Shown here: piece after piece, positions 47,022 through 60,048 of the stretch
Layout: every line of letters begins with the position of its first letter
Numbering within the stretch: position 1 is the first letter of the stretch
Source: an uncultured Eubacteriaceae bacterium
Lineage (GTDB): Bacteria; Bacillota; Clostridia; Lachnospirales; CAG-274
Assembly: GCA_947086655.1 (NCBI GenBank)
Contig: CAMTZM010000007.1
Span: 1 to 64,000, forward strand
Reading direction: 5' to 3'
DNA: 64,000 nucleotides
The notes under the pieces: generated by a model
The model's database searches: none
Seen by the model: only the letters and a program-made list of their open reading frames with translations
Told to the model about the DNA's origin: nothing
Made by a program: the position numbers and the translations under genes

Positions 47022-47444
47022 ATGTCTACAAAATACAATGATATAATAGGTTCAAATATTCGTTATGAGCGTCAAAGGCGTGGATTAACAATTGAGGAGC
47101 TTTCAGACATACTTGATATAGCGCCGGGGTTTCTTGGGCTTATCGAAAGAGGCAAAAGAGGTACAAATATAGGTAATCTTGTTAAAATTGCCGATTTTTT
47201 TTCTATTTCTCTTGACACTCTTATTACTCAGTGTATTTACAATCCCGAAGGTTATTCCGTAAAAGAAGAAGGAAAACCAACCCCAGACAAGCAATGTACT
47301 GCCGTTAGTTATATTAACAGTTTAAATGGTTATGAACTTGATTTTATTATTGGTTCAATGAAAAATCTCAAAAAGCTAAATAAAGGTACTTACAAAACAA
47401 ATGACGCACAAAAGAATCACAAACATCCTGTTATTATTGTATAG
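47022..47444 (+). CDS. XRE-family helix-turn-helix regulator
   Basis: A 140-residue protein. Residues about 10-66 form a Cro/CI-type helix-turn-helix (IRYERQRRGLTIEELSDILD, PGFLGLIERGKRGTNIGNLV, DFFSISLDTLI). The C-terminal 65 residues have no recognisable domain (KKLNKGTYKTNDAQKNHKHP tail). It resembles small clostridial regulators of unknown targets. GGAGGTGGG precedes the ATG. It has its own promoter and terminator and no toxin-like partner, so a toxin-antitoxin role is not supported. Confidence 0.85.
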   Translation: MSTKYNDIIGSNIRYERQRRGLTIEELSDILDIAPGFLGLIERGKRGTNIGNLVKIADFFSISLDTLITQCIYNPEGYSVKEEGKPTPDKQCTAVSYINSLNGYELDFIIGSMKNLKKLNKGTYKTNDAQKNHKHPVIIV

Positions 47445-47455
47445 TTATAATTGTG

Positions 47456-47488
47456 TAAAAAAACCCTGTATTTTTACAGGGTTTTTAA
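47456..47488. terminator. Bidirectional terminator
   Basis: AAAAACCCTGTA...TACAGGGTTTTT hairpin between the XRE gene and the convergent prs gene. Confidence 0.85.
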
Positions 47489-47510
47489 TTGTTTAAATAA
47501 ATTTATTTTA

Positions 47511-48470
47511 TTAGTTAAAAAGCATAGATACAGGAAGACCTTCATGTATTCTAAATATAGCATCTGCAAATGTTTTTGATACAGAGACTTGTTTTATTTT
47601 ATCAATTTGTTTATCCTTTGAAAGTTCCACAGTATCAAGTACCAAAAGTTCTTTTATATTAGAATTATTTATTTTATCTATTGCATCTCCGGATAATACC
47701 GGATGAGTACAGCATGCGTAAACCTCTAAAGCACCTCTTTGTTTTAAAGCATCAGCAGCATTTGTTATTGTTCCGGCTGTATCTATCATATCATCTACAA
47801 GTATTACATTTTTTCCATCAATATCGCCTATTATGTTCATTACTTCGCTTACATTTGCTTTAGGACGTCTTTTATCTACTATTGCAAGCGGTATATCAAC
47901 TTTCTGTGCAAAAGCACGAGTTCTTGTTACACTTCCTAAATCAGGCGATACTGCTACAAAATTACTTAAATCACTTCCAAATTTATCACTATAATATTTA
48001 GCTATAAGAGGAAGTCCATATAAATGGTCTACCGGTATACCAAAAAAACCTTGTATTTGAGCACAATGCAAATCCATTGTTATTACCCTGTCAGCTCCTG
48101 CACATGTTATTAAATCGGCTACAAGCCTTGCGCTTATAGGGTCTCTTGCTCTTGCCTTTCTGTCTTGTCTTGCATAGCCATAATATGGTATTACAGCGTT
48201 TATACTGCCTGCCGACGCTCTTTTTACAGCGTCGGTCATTATTAAAAGTTCCATAAGATTTCTATTTACGGGAGCTGAAGTCGGCTGTACTATATATATG
48301 TCGCAGCCCCTTACCGTTTCATTTATTTTTACACTTATTTCTCCGTCGGAAAATTTTGTAACTTCTGAATCTCCCAATCTTGTTCCTAAATCTCCGGCAA
48401 TTTTTTCCGCAAGCCGCTTATTTCCGTTGCAGCTGAAAATCTTTATGTTCTCACCGCATACGATACTCAT
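47511..48470 (-). CDS. prs: Ribose-phosphate pyrophosphokinase
   Basis: The 319-residue enzyme makes PRPP from ribose-5-phosphate and ATP, feeding purine, pyrimidine, NAD, His and Trp synthesis. [36 protein letters not shown] and the PRPP loop [15 protein letters not shown] are intact; the flexible region [11 protein letters not shown] is also seen. AGGAGG precedes the ATG. It lies 16 bases after glmU, the usual glmU-prs order in Firmicutes. Confidence 0.97.
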   Translation of the reverse strand: MSIVCGENIKIFSCNGNKRLAEKIAGDLGTRLGDSEVTKFSDGEISVKINETVRGCDIYIVQPTSAPVNRNLMELLIMTDAVKRASAGSINAVIPYYGYARQDRKARARDPISARLVADLITCAGADRVITMDLHCAQIQGFFGIPVDHLYGLPLIAKYYSDKFGSDLSNFVAVSPDLGSVTRTRAFAQKVDIPLAIVDKRRPKANVSEVMNIIGDIDGKNVILVDDMIDTAGTITNAADALKQRGALEVYACCTHPVLSGDAIDKINNSNIKELLVLDTVELSKDKQIDKIKQVSVSKTFADAIFRIHEGLPVSMLFN

Positions 48471-48486
48471 ATTTTTCTTTTGCCTC

Positions 48487-49854
48487 CTATTTATTTTTTG
48501 TTTCAGCCCAGCCTATTTTATTTATCTGCTTTGAACGGGCTATTGATAACGACCCAGCCGGAACATCGTCTGTTATTGTAGAGCCGGCTGCTGTAAATGC
48601 ACCTTCATTAACAACCACAGGAGCAACTAAATTAGTATTACAGCCTATAAAAGCATTATCTCCTATTTTTGTTCTGAATTTATTCTTTCCGTCATAATTA
48701 ACCGTAACTGTTCCGCAGCCAAAATTAACGCTCTTTCCAACGTCTGAATCACCTACATAAGTTAAATGACTTACCTTTGTTCCATCATCTATACTTGAGT
48801 TTTTAATTTCCACAAAATCGCCTATTTTTACATGTTCGCCTATTTTTGAGTTAGGTCTTATATAAGCATAAGGTCCAACAGTTGTATAATTATCAACATA
48901 AGAATTTAAAAGCGTAGAACTGTCAATTGTAACTCCGTCTTTTATTATACAATTATTTATTCTTGCATTTGGCCCTATAATACAATCTGTTCCTATTTCA
49001 GTTTCTCCTTGTATTATAGTTGACGGCATTATAACAGTATCAGCCGCTATTACGGCATCAGCGCTTATATACGTACTTGACGGGTCTTCTATTGTTACTC
49101 CATTTTGCATATGATATTCGTTTATTCTTTTTTTCATAATCTCATTTGCATAGGATAACTGTAATTTTGAGTTTATTCCCATAAACTCATTGCTGTCTTT
49201 AGCCTTATACACTCCTGTACTGCCCATTTTATTGCTTTTTATTATTTCAACAGTGTCAGTAAGGTAATACTCTCCCTGAGAGTTATTATTTTGTATTTTT
49301 TTAAGTGCATCTTTTAATACTTTTCCATTAAAAACATATACACCTGTATTTATTTCAGTAACTTTTAATTCTTCTTCATTACAGTCTTTATGTTCAGCTA
49401 TTTTTAAAAGACCTTCCCCATCTCTTATTATTCTTCCATATCCAAAAGGATTCTCCATATCAACACTAAGAACTGTCATAGCATTTTCTTTCTCATTATG
49501 CCATTTTACAAACTCTTTTAAAGTATTAGCTTCTATAAGCGGAGTATCGCCGCATAATATTAATACTTTGTCATTATCTTCTATATATTCCTCAGCCTGC
49601 ATTACAGCGTGTCCTGTCCCTAACTGCTCTTTTTGCAAAACAAATCTATCGGCTTTTTCTCCTATTTTAGCCTTTACCATAGCGCTTTGATGACCAACTA
49701 TAACTATATTATTTGAAACGCCGGCTTGTTCTGCCGCTTTAAGCACATAATCTATCATCATTTTATCCATTACCTTATGAAGCACCTTAGGAACTTTTGA
49801 CTTCATTCTTTCGCCTTTTCCGGCAGCCAATATTATTGCTTTTAACATACTCAA
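48487..49854 (-). CDS. glmU: Bifunctional GlmU (UDP-GlcNAc synthesis)
   Basis: A 455-residue enzyme with N-terminal uridylyltransferase ([36 protein letters not shown]) and C-terminal left-handed beta-helix acetyltransferase (hexapeptide repeats, then [20 protein letters not shown] and [12 protein letters not shown]). It makes UDP-GlcNAc for peptidoglycan and other glycans. Start choice: TTG 49854 has GAGGTG at 6 bases; ATG 49848, two codons later, is the alternative and fits the family N-terminus equally well. It is co-transcribed with prs. Confidence 0.95.
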   Translation of the reverse strand: MSMLKAIILAAGKGERMKSKVPKVLHKVMDKMMIDYVLKAAEQAGVSNNIVIVGHQSAMVKAKIGEKADRFVLQKEQLGTGHAVMQAEEYIEDNDKVLILCGDTPLIEANTLKEFVKWHNEKENAMTVLSVDMENPFGYGRIIRDGEGLLKIAEHKDCNEEELKVTEINTGVYVFNGKVLKDALKKIQNNNSQGEYYLTDTVEIIKSNKMGSTGVYKAKDSNEFMGINSKLQLSYANEIMKKRINEYHMQNGVTIEDPSSTYISADAVIAADTVIMPSTIIQGETEIGTDCIIGPNARINNCIIKDGVTIDSSTLLNSYVDNYTTVGPYAYIRPNSKIGEHVKIGDFVEIKNSSIDDGTKVSHLTYVGDSDVGKSVNFGCGTVTVNYDGKNKFRTKIGDNAFIGCNTNLVAPVVVNEGAFTAAGSTITDDVPAGSLSIARSKQINKIGWAETKNK

Positions 49855-50012
49855 GATATACACCTCATTTTCTTTGTTAATAATTATATTGTCTCATTTA
49901 ATGCAATTTTTTTCAAGTGCTTTTTAAAATATTCTTTTTAAATCGCTTATATAGGGTTATAATGTATTTAGGTATATATAATTTTTTTTACTTAAATTGG
50001 AGGTTATTAAAA

Positions 50013-50924
50013 ATGAAACTTTCTTTTAATTTCAAATTAGCCGCCGCTACTGCAGCAGCCACAGCCGCTTTTTATTTTTTATTTAAAGATGTTTATTCTT
50101 TTCAGGCTGCCACTGTATCAGGGCAAGCCGTAGAAACTTATAGGGAGGCTTCTGTTATTGTAACTGATATAACATGCCCTCAAGGTTCTTTTAATGTAAG
50201 TGAAAAAATAGAAATACGTTTAATTTTAGAAAACACTGGAGATACAGAAGCTAAAAATATACTTGTTAAAGCACGTACAAATGAAGATATTGATATTATT
50301 TCAGAAAGAACGGTTAAAGTTTTGTCAGCTAAAAAAAATAACCCTAAATATGTTTATTTTACATTATCTCCAAACAAGAAAAGCGATACAAAAAAGTATA
50401 ACGCATATTTTGACATTGAATATGAAAACGGACTTAAAGACAGTAAAAACCGTCCTTTAATAAGCAAAATAACAAAAAAGACCGACTTTTTTGTAAAAAA
50501 TGATGAAAACAGCGATTCGGAGTCAGATTCAAAAAATATAAATAAATCCCTTGTTAATATAACAATAAATAACAATTACGCAAACGGAAATATTTCAGAA
50601 AAAACTGATACTGAAACAAAAAAAACTGAAATTATTACAAACGACAAATATGAAAAAAAAGAAAAAAATGAAAAAAATGAACCTAAGGATAATTTAGATT
50701 CAGATTATAATAAAAGCTATATTTACAATGAACACTTAAAAAATGAAAATGAAACTTTACCTAATACAACAAATGAAAACAATGAAAATGAAACTTCATC
50801 AGATACAGCAGAAGAAACTTTTTCGGAGACAAAAAATAAAATAACTCCGATTCAAGTTATAACCCCTGCTATACCAATAGCCGGAGCTTTATTTGCCGGA
50901 ATATTCAAATTGTTAAAAAAATAA
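50013..50924 (+). CDS. Secreted, membrane-tethered protein with one beta-sandwich domain
   Basis: A 303-residue protein I cannot assign to a family. An Ala-rich signal segment (1-33) is followed by a beta-sandwich of CARDB or DUF11 type (about 48-165), marked by FNVSEKIEIRLILENTGDTEAKNI. A long low-complexity linker of Asn, Glu, Lys, Asp and Thr follows (170-275). The C-terminus has a hydrophobic segment and basic end (PAIPIAGALFAGIFKLLKK) resembling the last part of a sortase signal, but no LPxTG is visible. I infer an extracellular domain held off the membrane on a flexible stalk. ATG 50013 has TTGGAGG upstream. It stands alone, with a hairpin terminator after it. Confidence 0.6.
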   Translation: MKLSFNFKLAAATAAATAAFYFLFKDVYSFQAATVSGQAVETYREASVIVTDITCPQGSFNVSEKIEIRLILENTGDTEAKNILVKARTNEDIDIISERTVKVLSAKKNNPKYVYFTLSPNKKSDTKKYNAYFDIEYENGLKDSKNRPLISKITKKTDFFVKNDENSDSESDSKNINKSLVNITINNNYANGNISEKTDTETKKTEIITNDKYEKKEKNEKNEPKDNLDSDYNKSYIYNEHLKNENETLPNTTNENNENETSSDTAEETFSETKNKITPIQVITPAIPIAGALFAGIFKLLKK

Positions 50925-50966
50925 CAAAATATTTAAAACATGTAAACTAATGTAAAAACATTAACT

Positions 50967-51006
50967 TTTATATTTAGTGAGAGCAAAAACTCTCACTAAA
51001 TATAAA
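50967..51006. terminator. Bidirectional terminator
   Basis: ATATTTAGTGAGAG pairs with CTCTCACTAAATAT around CAAAAA, between convergent genes. Confidence 0.85.
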
Positions 51007-51012
51007 AAACAA

Positions 51013-51972
51013 TTATCCAACCTTTATATTATTATATACCTCATCGTTTTTCTCAACTTTAACATTTTGTGCCCATGCTGCTGTTTGTTTTTGATATATA
51101 TCCTGCTTTTTTTCCTGTATATATGAATTTAGGAACTTTTCTCTAAGCTTATCCATATCAGGGGTTTCTATTTTTATAGACTTTAATATATAATATCCTG
51201 ATGCCGTTTTTACAATATAACTTAATTGTCCTTCTTCGGTTAAATCATATCCTGCTTGTTTCACTTCAGGCTCAAAATTACCATTTTCTAAATTTAGAAT
51301 TTCATTCTTTCCATCTGAATATTTATTTAATATATAATCAAAATCGCTGCCTGTAAGTATTTTTTCATATGCCGAATATGCTTTTTCATAAGATTTATTA
51401 TTAGTTCCCTCTATAAAAATATATTTAACATCAACTTCATTTAACTCACTTTTGTTTTTATTATAATAATCGTCAAAATATGCCGTAAAATCTGCATCAC
51501 TTATCTCAAAACCATCTGTTACATACTCAAAAACACTTTTTTGTATATACCATTGTTTTGTTATATTGGTGACTTCTTCTTCAGATATATTAAGTTCAGG
51601 CTTATTTTTCTTTATTTCCTCATAAAGCTCATTGCCTTCTTTAACTGAATTTGCTTCTTCCTCTTTTGTTATCTCTATGCCGAGTTCATCTGCCTTATTT
51701 ACAGCAACCTTAACAAGCTTTATTGTATTTACGGCATTTTGTTTAGCATAATCTCGTGCTGCTGTTCCGTCAAGTTCTGTTTCCCAAATATCTTGTCCGC
51801 CGCTTCTTTCAAAAAGTTTTTCCTGTTCATAAAGATATACCATATATTCGTTTATGCCTATTTTAACACCGTCTATCTTTAACACATATTCAGATTCACC
51901 CCAAAATAAACAGCCTGTAAGCATAGCCGGCAAAACAAAAAGCAAAATTACAATCTGTTTTTTTAACTTCAT
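51013..51972 (-). CDS. Parvulin-type (SurA/PrsA-like) foldase lipoprotein
   Basis: A 319-residue exported lipoprotein: basic start, hydrophobic core and lipobox LTGC (Cys about residue 21). The N-terminal region resembles SurA_N/PrsA chaperone arms (VLKIDGVKIGINEYMVYLYEQEK); residues about 185-280 resemble a PpiC domain (VKYIFIE, GSDFDYILNKYSDG, GQLSYIVKTASGYYILK), though the expected GDLG/F motif is diverged, so isomerase activity is uncertain. The role would be folding of exported proteins, plausible in a cell with many SLH proteins. It follows pyrG after 176 bases. Confidence 0.8.
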   Translation of the reverse strand: MKLKKQIVILLFVLPAMLTGCLFWGESEYVLKIDGVKIGINEYMVYLYEQEKLFERSGGQDIWETELDGTAARDYAKQNAVNTIKLVKVAVNKADELGIEITKEEEANSVKEGNELYEEIKKNKPELNISEEEVTNITKQWYIQKSVFEYVTDGFEISDADFTAYFDDYYNKNKSELNEVDVKYIFIEGTNNKSYEKAYSAYEKILTGSDFDYILNKYSDGKNEILNLENGNFEPEVKQAGYDLTEEGQLSYIVKTASGYYILKSIKIETPDMDKLREKFLNSYIQEKKQDIYQKQTAAWAQNVKVEKNDEVYNNIKVG

Positions 51973-52148
51973 TTATATTTCTCCTGACCACGTATTTCCC
52001 ACGTTAATTATACAAACATATTATACAGTATATGCTTTTTTTATTCAAATAAAAATATATTGTGTAACAAATATTTAATAAATATTCTTTTATATAAATA
52101 CTGCATAATTTATAATTATATAAATTCAGTTAAACATAAATATCAATT

Positions 52149-55110
<2,962 letters not shown>

Positions 55111-55133
55111 ATAATCCTGACCTTTCAAAATTA

Positions 55134-56666
55134 TTAATTTGCATAATTTACAATATGCTCTGTATAATCAGTTCTAAGATCTTGTCTCATATAATCAACA
55201 AGTCTGTTTACAAATGCAGCTGCCTCCGCTTTTGTAACATAACTTGTAGGTTTAAATTTTCCATCATCGTCTCCCGTAATAATTCCAAGACGATTAGCAG
55301 CATAAACTTCTCTTTTAGCCCAATTGGCTATATATTGATTATCGGTAAAGCTTGTTACAGGCGTATTATCAAGTCCTAAAGTTTCAAGCCCTATTGTTCT
55401 CATAAGTATAACTATTGCCTCTTGTCTTTCTATCGGTGCATCGGTATAAAAATGCCCGTTATCACGGCCTACCGCTAAACCCTTTTTATAAGCCGCCATT
55501 ATATAAGGATAATCCGGTCTGTCTTCTGTAACGTCTGGAAATACAATATTAACTACATTATTTTTTCTTCCTCTTGTCTTTTTCTGTTCCTCTATTGGAA
55601 GTTTAACAGCCTTTACAAGCATTTTTACATATTCGCCTCTTGTAATAGCCTGACTTGGCTGATAAAACGAAGGCTGCCCGTCCAAAATCTGCATAGCAAA
55701 AAGTTTTTTAATATCATATTCAGCAAAATGTCCCTTTAAAAATGATAAATCCGGGGCTATAAGCTGTTCAAAATTATTAAATGAATCAATTGAAACAGTT
55801 CCGGTAGCCGGTACACTATAAGTCAAATTAGCCGGTATTGAGTAAATGTTATAGCTAAGACCGCTTAAATTTTGCATTACCTCTCTGTAATTTCCTGAAA
55901 AACTTATAGCTGTTGGCTCATTTTCAGAATACTGAAGCATTTTCCCAACAGAAACGCTTGGGCGAATTTGATACTGCATTTGCCATTGGTCTGTTTTAAC
56001 TGTTGCATCTATTCTTTGAGTTTCAGCCGAAGACCATGCACAGTCATAACCATAAAAAGAGCCTGACAATTCCCATGTAACTTTATTTTCATCAGCCGTA
56101 TATACTGCCCTATGTGAAATATCTCCCTTATAATATGTAACTCCCGGAGTTAAAGACTCTATAATGCCTATATTTGAATAAGACTGCTCAGCGTCAAGAC
56201 TGTATTGAACACCGTTTATAGTCATTGTTTCACTCCAGTCGCCTGCCTTGTCAATTTCATAATCTTTAATGACTTGGTCGCCCTCTTTACGAAAATCAAC
56301 AGCGTATTTAATAGTTCTTTCAATCTTATTATCCTCATCATTTGTACTGTCCGTAGATTCAACTTTGTACTCAACCGTATACTCACCTGGACTTTTAGCT
56401 GTATCATAACTACCTGTTGTAGTTGTCATTTTGCCTTGAAAAACCGTAGGCGTACCAGTTAAAAACATAACTTCCTTATAAACAGCTTCAACCTCATCTT
56501 TTGAATTGCTGTTTTTCTCAAGCAGTAATTCCGTTGATTTAGGAAGTTTGCGGCCTTCTGATATGCCTGTAAAAAAACCAAAATCGCCTGTTTTAGCAAG
56601 CGCCGGCTGTGCGCTTAAAAAGCAAAGCGCACCGCCTATAATAAGTAAAGCTTTTAAACCTCTCAT
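55134..56666 (-). CDS. Surface protein with three C-terminal SLH domains
   Basis: A 510-residue secreted protein. Signal peptide about 1-25 (ALLIIGGALCFLSAQPALA). The middle (45-330) is a predicted beta-rich region of unknown function with repeated YTVEYKVEST, YSLDAEQSY, WELSGSFYGYDCAW motifs. Three SLH repeats close the protein: LKGHFAEYDIKKLFAMQI, VFPDVTEDRPDYPYIMAAYK and FTDNQYIANWAKREVYAANR, each with the typical TRGEY/ERQEA/TKAEA tail. SLH domains bind pyruvylated wall polymer. It lies between the large SLH protein and the S41 protease with short gaps (18 and 23 bases). Confidence 0.85.
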   Translation of the reverse strand: MRGLKALLIIGGALCFLSAQPALAKTGDFGFFTGISEGRKLPKSTELLLEKNSNSKDEVEAVYKEVMFLTGTPTVFQGKMTTTTGSYDTAKSPGEYTVEYKVESTDSTNDEDNKIERTIKYAVDFRKEGDQVIKDYEIDKAGDWSETMTINGVQYSLDAEQSYSNIGIIESLTPGVTYYKGDISHRAVYTADENKVTWELSGSFYGYDCAWSSAETQRIDATVKTDQWQMQYQIRPSVSVGKMLQYSENEPTAISFSGNYREVMQNLSGLSYNIYSIPANLTYSVPATGTVSIDSFNNFEQLIAPDLSFLKGHFAEYDIKKLFAMQILDGQPSFYQPSQAITRGEYVKMLVKAVKLPIEEQKKTRGRKNNVVNIVFPDVTEDRPDYPYIMAAYKKGLAVGRDNGHFYTDAPIERQEAIVILMRTIGLETLGLDNTPVTSFTDNQYIANWAKREVYAANRLGIITGDDDGKFKPTSYVTKAEAAAFVNRLVDYMRQDLRTDYTEHIVNYAN

Positions 56667-56684
56667 ATAATAACACCTCCAACA

Positions 56685-59666
56685 TCAGCCCTCTACAAGT
56701 ATAATGCTGCCTGTAACCGTCATTCCGCCGGCAATATTAGGAAGCTGACTTGTAAATACTTTAATCTTATCTCCCTTTTCAAGTTCTGAAACACCTACAA
56801 CCTTATTGTTTTTAACAATAACAGAGTTAGTTGGGAGAGTAACATTTACTGAATTATCCTTATCACTTACAGTGTCCCATCTTCCTGTATTTTCAATATA
56901 ATATCTGCTGTCTTTTATTGAAATACTTCCTGCTGCCGTATCATATACAGTACCTCTTACAATATCCTTAGCATAAGGAGACTGAATAACATGTGTAGCC
57001 GTTGTTCCGTCAGCAACTATATTAAATATTCCGCCCTCTACCGATTCCGTAGTATAATCCAAAAAGCTGTTAATATTTGATATTCCGCCTTCATTAAGGA
57101 ACAAAGTACTTCCATTAATTTCAAATGTTCTTTCAACAGGAGTATAAAGCCACTCGTCACCTGTAAGAATACTGCTTGACTTAACTTTAAAACTCTTTCC
57201 TTCATCTACACTTATAATACGTCCTCTTGCTATAAATACTCCTGACGCATTAGGTTCATCATAAATATCCACAACAGCAGCTTTTCCGTTTCCGTTAAGT
57301 ACAACTCTTGCGTAATCCGGAACCATTATGCTTCCTCCGTCTACAAGTCTTCCATGACGTCTTACAATAGTTCCGCTGTCTGTCGTTATATTTCCTGAAG
57401 AAGATAGTATATTAAATCCTCCAACTCCGTCAGCATTTACAACTCTGTCTGGCTCAAGTATATCGTCTCTTCCGTTTCTTATTGAAACCATAGAAACTTT
57501 TTCACCTGAGTAGTTATTTTCAAGTGCTATATATACTTCGTTATCGGCATGTTTTAAATATCTCATAAGATAATCAAGATTAACCTGATTTCCATTATAA
57601 TAATAAGATATATCATTATTTGCTATACTTAAATTTTTAACCTGCTGAAAATCTGCCCAGCCGCTCTTTGTAAGAGTATATGCGTTTGTAACCGATAATT
57701 GATTTTGGATATTATTAATAGAGCCAAGCGTACCTTTTACAATATTGCTTATATCATGTCCGGTTCCTTCAACGGTAATTTCCTTAACTGATTCCATAAC
57801 GTAACCCGGAGAAATAATAGCTTGATTAACAAGAATCTTAGCCCAGTCTCCGGCTTGAATTTTAGCCGTATCAAGAGGTTTTCCCTCTTTTGATACAAAA
57901 ATATTTTCAGCTACATCAAACCATGCCGTTTGCCCGTCCTCATACTGCATAAGCATTTGATAATTGTCATTATTAATTGTATCACGGTTAAACTGAGCTA
58001 TCTTTCCGTATTTCATAGTATAATTAGTAGATGCGCTTATTGCTTCTATTGTATCAGGGTTATCTGAGTATGTTTTAATAAATACAATATCTCCCGGCTC
58101 AATAGAACTTATATCAGTATCTCTTGCATCATATTTAAAATTTTTAAATATCTGGTCGTAATATCCTATTTCATCATCCATATCATAATATTGCTGTTTT
58201 TCTACTGTAATTTGTCCGGCATAATAATTTTTAGTTACTTCATTTCCATTATTATCTATAACTGTAAGATAGCCGTAAGATGTATTATTTTCAGTAACAA
58301 TACCTCTTAACTCTTTAGCAAGATTCATTGTTCCCTCATATGTAATCTCTTTAGCAACATTATTTACAATTTTAAGCTTTACTGTACTTCCGTAAGGCAT
58401 TTCAGATTCTGCTATCTTCTTAGTTCCAAAGTAAGCATAATCCTTTCCATCCTCATTAAAATACAATCCGTCAGCAAGAGGATAAACAAAATACTTCTCA
58501 AGATTATCAACAATTTGTATTTGTCCTGTCTGATAATCTATATCTATAAGCTTTCCTTGAACCTCTTTTTCAACAATGCCGTTTGTAACCTTTACATACA
58601 TTATTATGTTTTCCCCTGTATCTGGGTTATTTCTAACTATATATTCTATTTCATCTCCTTCTGACAAAGACGCCATGCCTGAAACTAAACCGCCTTTAAG
58701 TACAACTGCATCTTTATTTACTGCCTGAGGTGATGAACTGCTTTCTATATTATAAGCAAGAACGTCTATTTTGCCATTCATATCCCTTACATACAAATTT
58801 CTAACAAGGTTTATATCTGCCGTCTGATTAACTTGAGTATCTTTTATGCCGCCTATTGTACCAGTTTTTTTAACAAGACCGGCCGCATTATAATAAATAC
58901 TGTCAAGATTTGATAAAATCTGTGCCATTTCAGCCCTTGTAAGATTTCCCTTAGGGCTGAGAGTTCCATTTGATTTTCCATTCATTATTCCATTTGCAAG
59001 CAAAAGTTCCATTGACTGGGCAAACTGCGCTGAAACACTGTCCCAATCTGGATAACTGTAAAGTTTTTGCTGTGAGCCCGAAGGTGTAAGCAAATTCGGA
59101 CTTAAATAATTTATAGCCATAACAAGCCAATGAGCCGCCTGTTCTCTTGTAACAGGAGCCCCCCTAAAAAATCCTTCCGGCAAAATTGTATTTTGGTCTT
59201 GATTTATTGCATCATTAAACTGAGCATTAGTTATAAGACCGTTTTGCATAGCTAAAGATAAATATCCAATTGACCAAACCGGTCTAACCGAATTAGACGC
59301 TGGAGTTGAATTAAGATTTTCAAGCCTTGCAGCTTCTGTCTGAGCCTCATTTTCAAGCCCCATTACCCTTACTGCAAAAGCAATAGCTTCTTGATTTGAA
59401 ACAACACCATTTGGATTAAAAGTTCTGTCGTATCCCTTAACCATATCAAGTGCTCCAGCTTTTACAATACTCTCATAAGCCCAATAGCCTGAATTTACAT
59501 CAGTAAAATTAAGATTGCTAATCATATTTTTTGCTTCATCACGACCTATATATGTATTTTGTATAGGGTCTGTAAATACCTTTGTGTCTGTAAGTTCAAG
59601 CGAAAAAGCGCTGACTGTATTTAATACAAAGACAACTGCCGTAATAAAGGAAACAAGTTTTTTCAT
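56685..59666 (-). CDS. Large SLH protein, candidate S-layer-type structural protein
   Basis: A 993-residue secreted protein. Signal peptide about 1-22. Three N-terminal SLH repeats (about 52-275): FTDVNSGYWAYESIVKAGAL, VWSIGYLSLAMQNGLITNAQ and SAQFAQSMELLLANGIMNGK, with TRAEMAQIL at the end. The remaining 700 residues are beta-rich without a catalytic signature: repeats of short strands such as VKEITVEGTGHDI, GKIAQFNRDTINND and GRIISVDEGKSFKV, suggesting several beta-barrel or OB-like modules. SLH at the N-terminus and a long repetitive beta region is the usual plan of S-layer proteins, but an accessory role is possible. It leads the operon to pyrG. GGAGG precedes the ATG. Confidence 0.82.
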   Translation of the reverse strand: MKKLVSFITAVVFVLNTVSAFSLELTDTKVFTDPIQNTYIGRDEAKNMISNLNFTDVNSGYWAYESIVKAGALDMVKGYDRTFNPNGVVSNQEAIAFAVRVMGLENEAQTEAARLENLNSTPASNSVRPVWSIGYLSLAMQNGLITNAQFNDAINQDQNTILPEGFFRGAPVTREQAAHWLVMAINYLSPNLLTPSGSQQKLYSYPDWDSVSAQFAQSMELLLANGIMNGKSNGTLSPKGNLTRAEMAQILSNLDSIYYNAAGLVKKTGTIGGIKDTQVNQTADINLVRNLYVRDMNGKIDVLAYNIESSSSPQAVNKDAVVLKGGLVSGMASLSEGDEIEYIVRNNPDTGENIIMYVKVTNGIVEKEVQGKLIDIDYQTGQIQIVDNLEKYFVYPLADGLYFNEDGKDYAYFGTKKIAESEMPYGSTVKLKIVNNVAKEITYEGTMNLAKELRGIVTENNTSYGYLTVIDNNGNEVTKNYYAGQITVEKQQYYDMDDEIGYYDQIFKNFKYDARDTDISSIEPGDIVFIKTYSDNPDTIEAISASTNYTMKYGKIAQFNRDTINNDNYQMLMQYEDGQTAWFDVAENIFVSKEGKPLDTAKIQAGDWAKILVNQAIISPGYVMESVKEITVEGTGHDISNIVKGTLGSINNIQNQLSVTNAYTLTKSGWADFQQVKNLSIANNDISYYYNGNQVNLDYLMRYLKHADNEVYIALENNYSGEKVSMVSIRNGRDDILEPDRVVNADGVGGFNILSSSGNITTDSGTIVRRHGRLVDGGSIMVPDYARVVLNGNGKAAVVDIYDEPNASGVFIARGRIISVDEGKSFKVKSSSILTGDEWLYTPVERTFEINGSTLFLNEGGISNINSFLDYTTESVEGGIFNIVADGTTATHVIQSPYAKDIVRGTVYDTAAGSISIKDSRYYIENTGRWDTVSDKDNSVNVTLPTNSVIVKNNKVVGVSELEKGDKIKVFTSQLPNIAGGMTVTGSIILVEG

Positions 59667-59695
59667 CTGTCTAATACCTCCAAATAAACAAATAA

Positions 59696-59790
59696 TATAT
59701 AATATTAAAGAAACACACTAATGTCAAAGACTATTCTTAATTTTGCTTTGCAAAAATACGAATAGCGCAGCGTTTCTTTAGTATATTATG
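59696..59790. repeat. Dispersed hairpin repeat, copy C, within a larger inverted repeat
   Basis: Core hairpin 59731-59765: CTATTC...ATTTTGC-TTT-GCAAAAAT...GAATAG. Reverse-complemented, it shares TATTTTTGCAAAGCAAAA and AATAGTCTTTGAC words with copies A and B. Outer arms TAATATTAAAGAAAC (59700-59714) and GTTTCTTTAGTATATTA (59772-59788) also pair. It lies in the likely leader of the SLH operon. The rest of the gap (59667-60048) is AT-rich, with three TAGTACAA/AGTACAA words near 59945-59971. Confidence 0.6.
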
Positions 59791-59983
59791 AAAACTCTGA
59801 TTAATAAAAATCAGTGTTTACTTAAAATACAACCTTATATTTATATAATTATACCACTACAAAAGAATAATAACAAACATTAAAATAAAAAAACATCTTA
59901 CTTTTTCATTACAAAAATACTAAATAACGCCAAAATATAAAATATAGTACAAAAGTACAATGTAGTACAAAGACTTTATATAA

Positions 59984-60042
59984 AAAAAACAGCAAAAAAA
60001 TCAATATAAATCTCATTGATATTATTATTTGCTGTTTTTTTA
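59984..60042 (-). terminator. Terminator of the chemoreceptor transcript
   Basis: AAAACAGCAAA pairs with TTTGCTGTTTT, with an inner ATCAATATAAA/ATTGATAT pairing; on the minus strand it follows the first chemoreceptor gene and ends in T-rich sequence. Confidence 0.75.
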
Positions 60043-60048
60043 TTTTAT

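Noticed and set aside
47022-47444. XRE gene as antitoxin of a toxin-antitoxin pair
   Set aside because: There is no small adjacent partner gene, and terminator and promoter isolate it.
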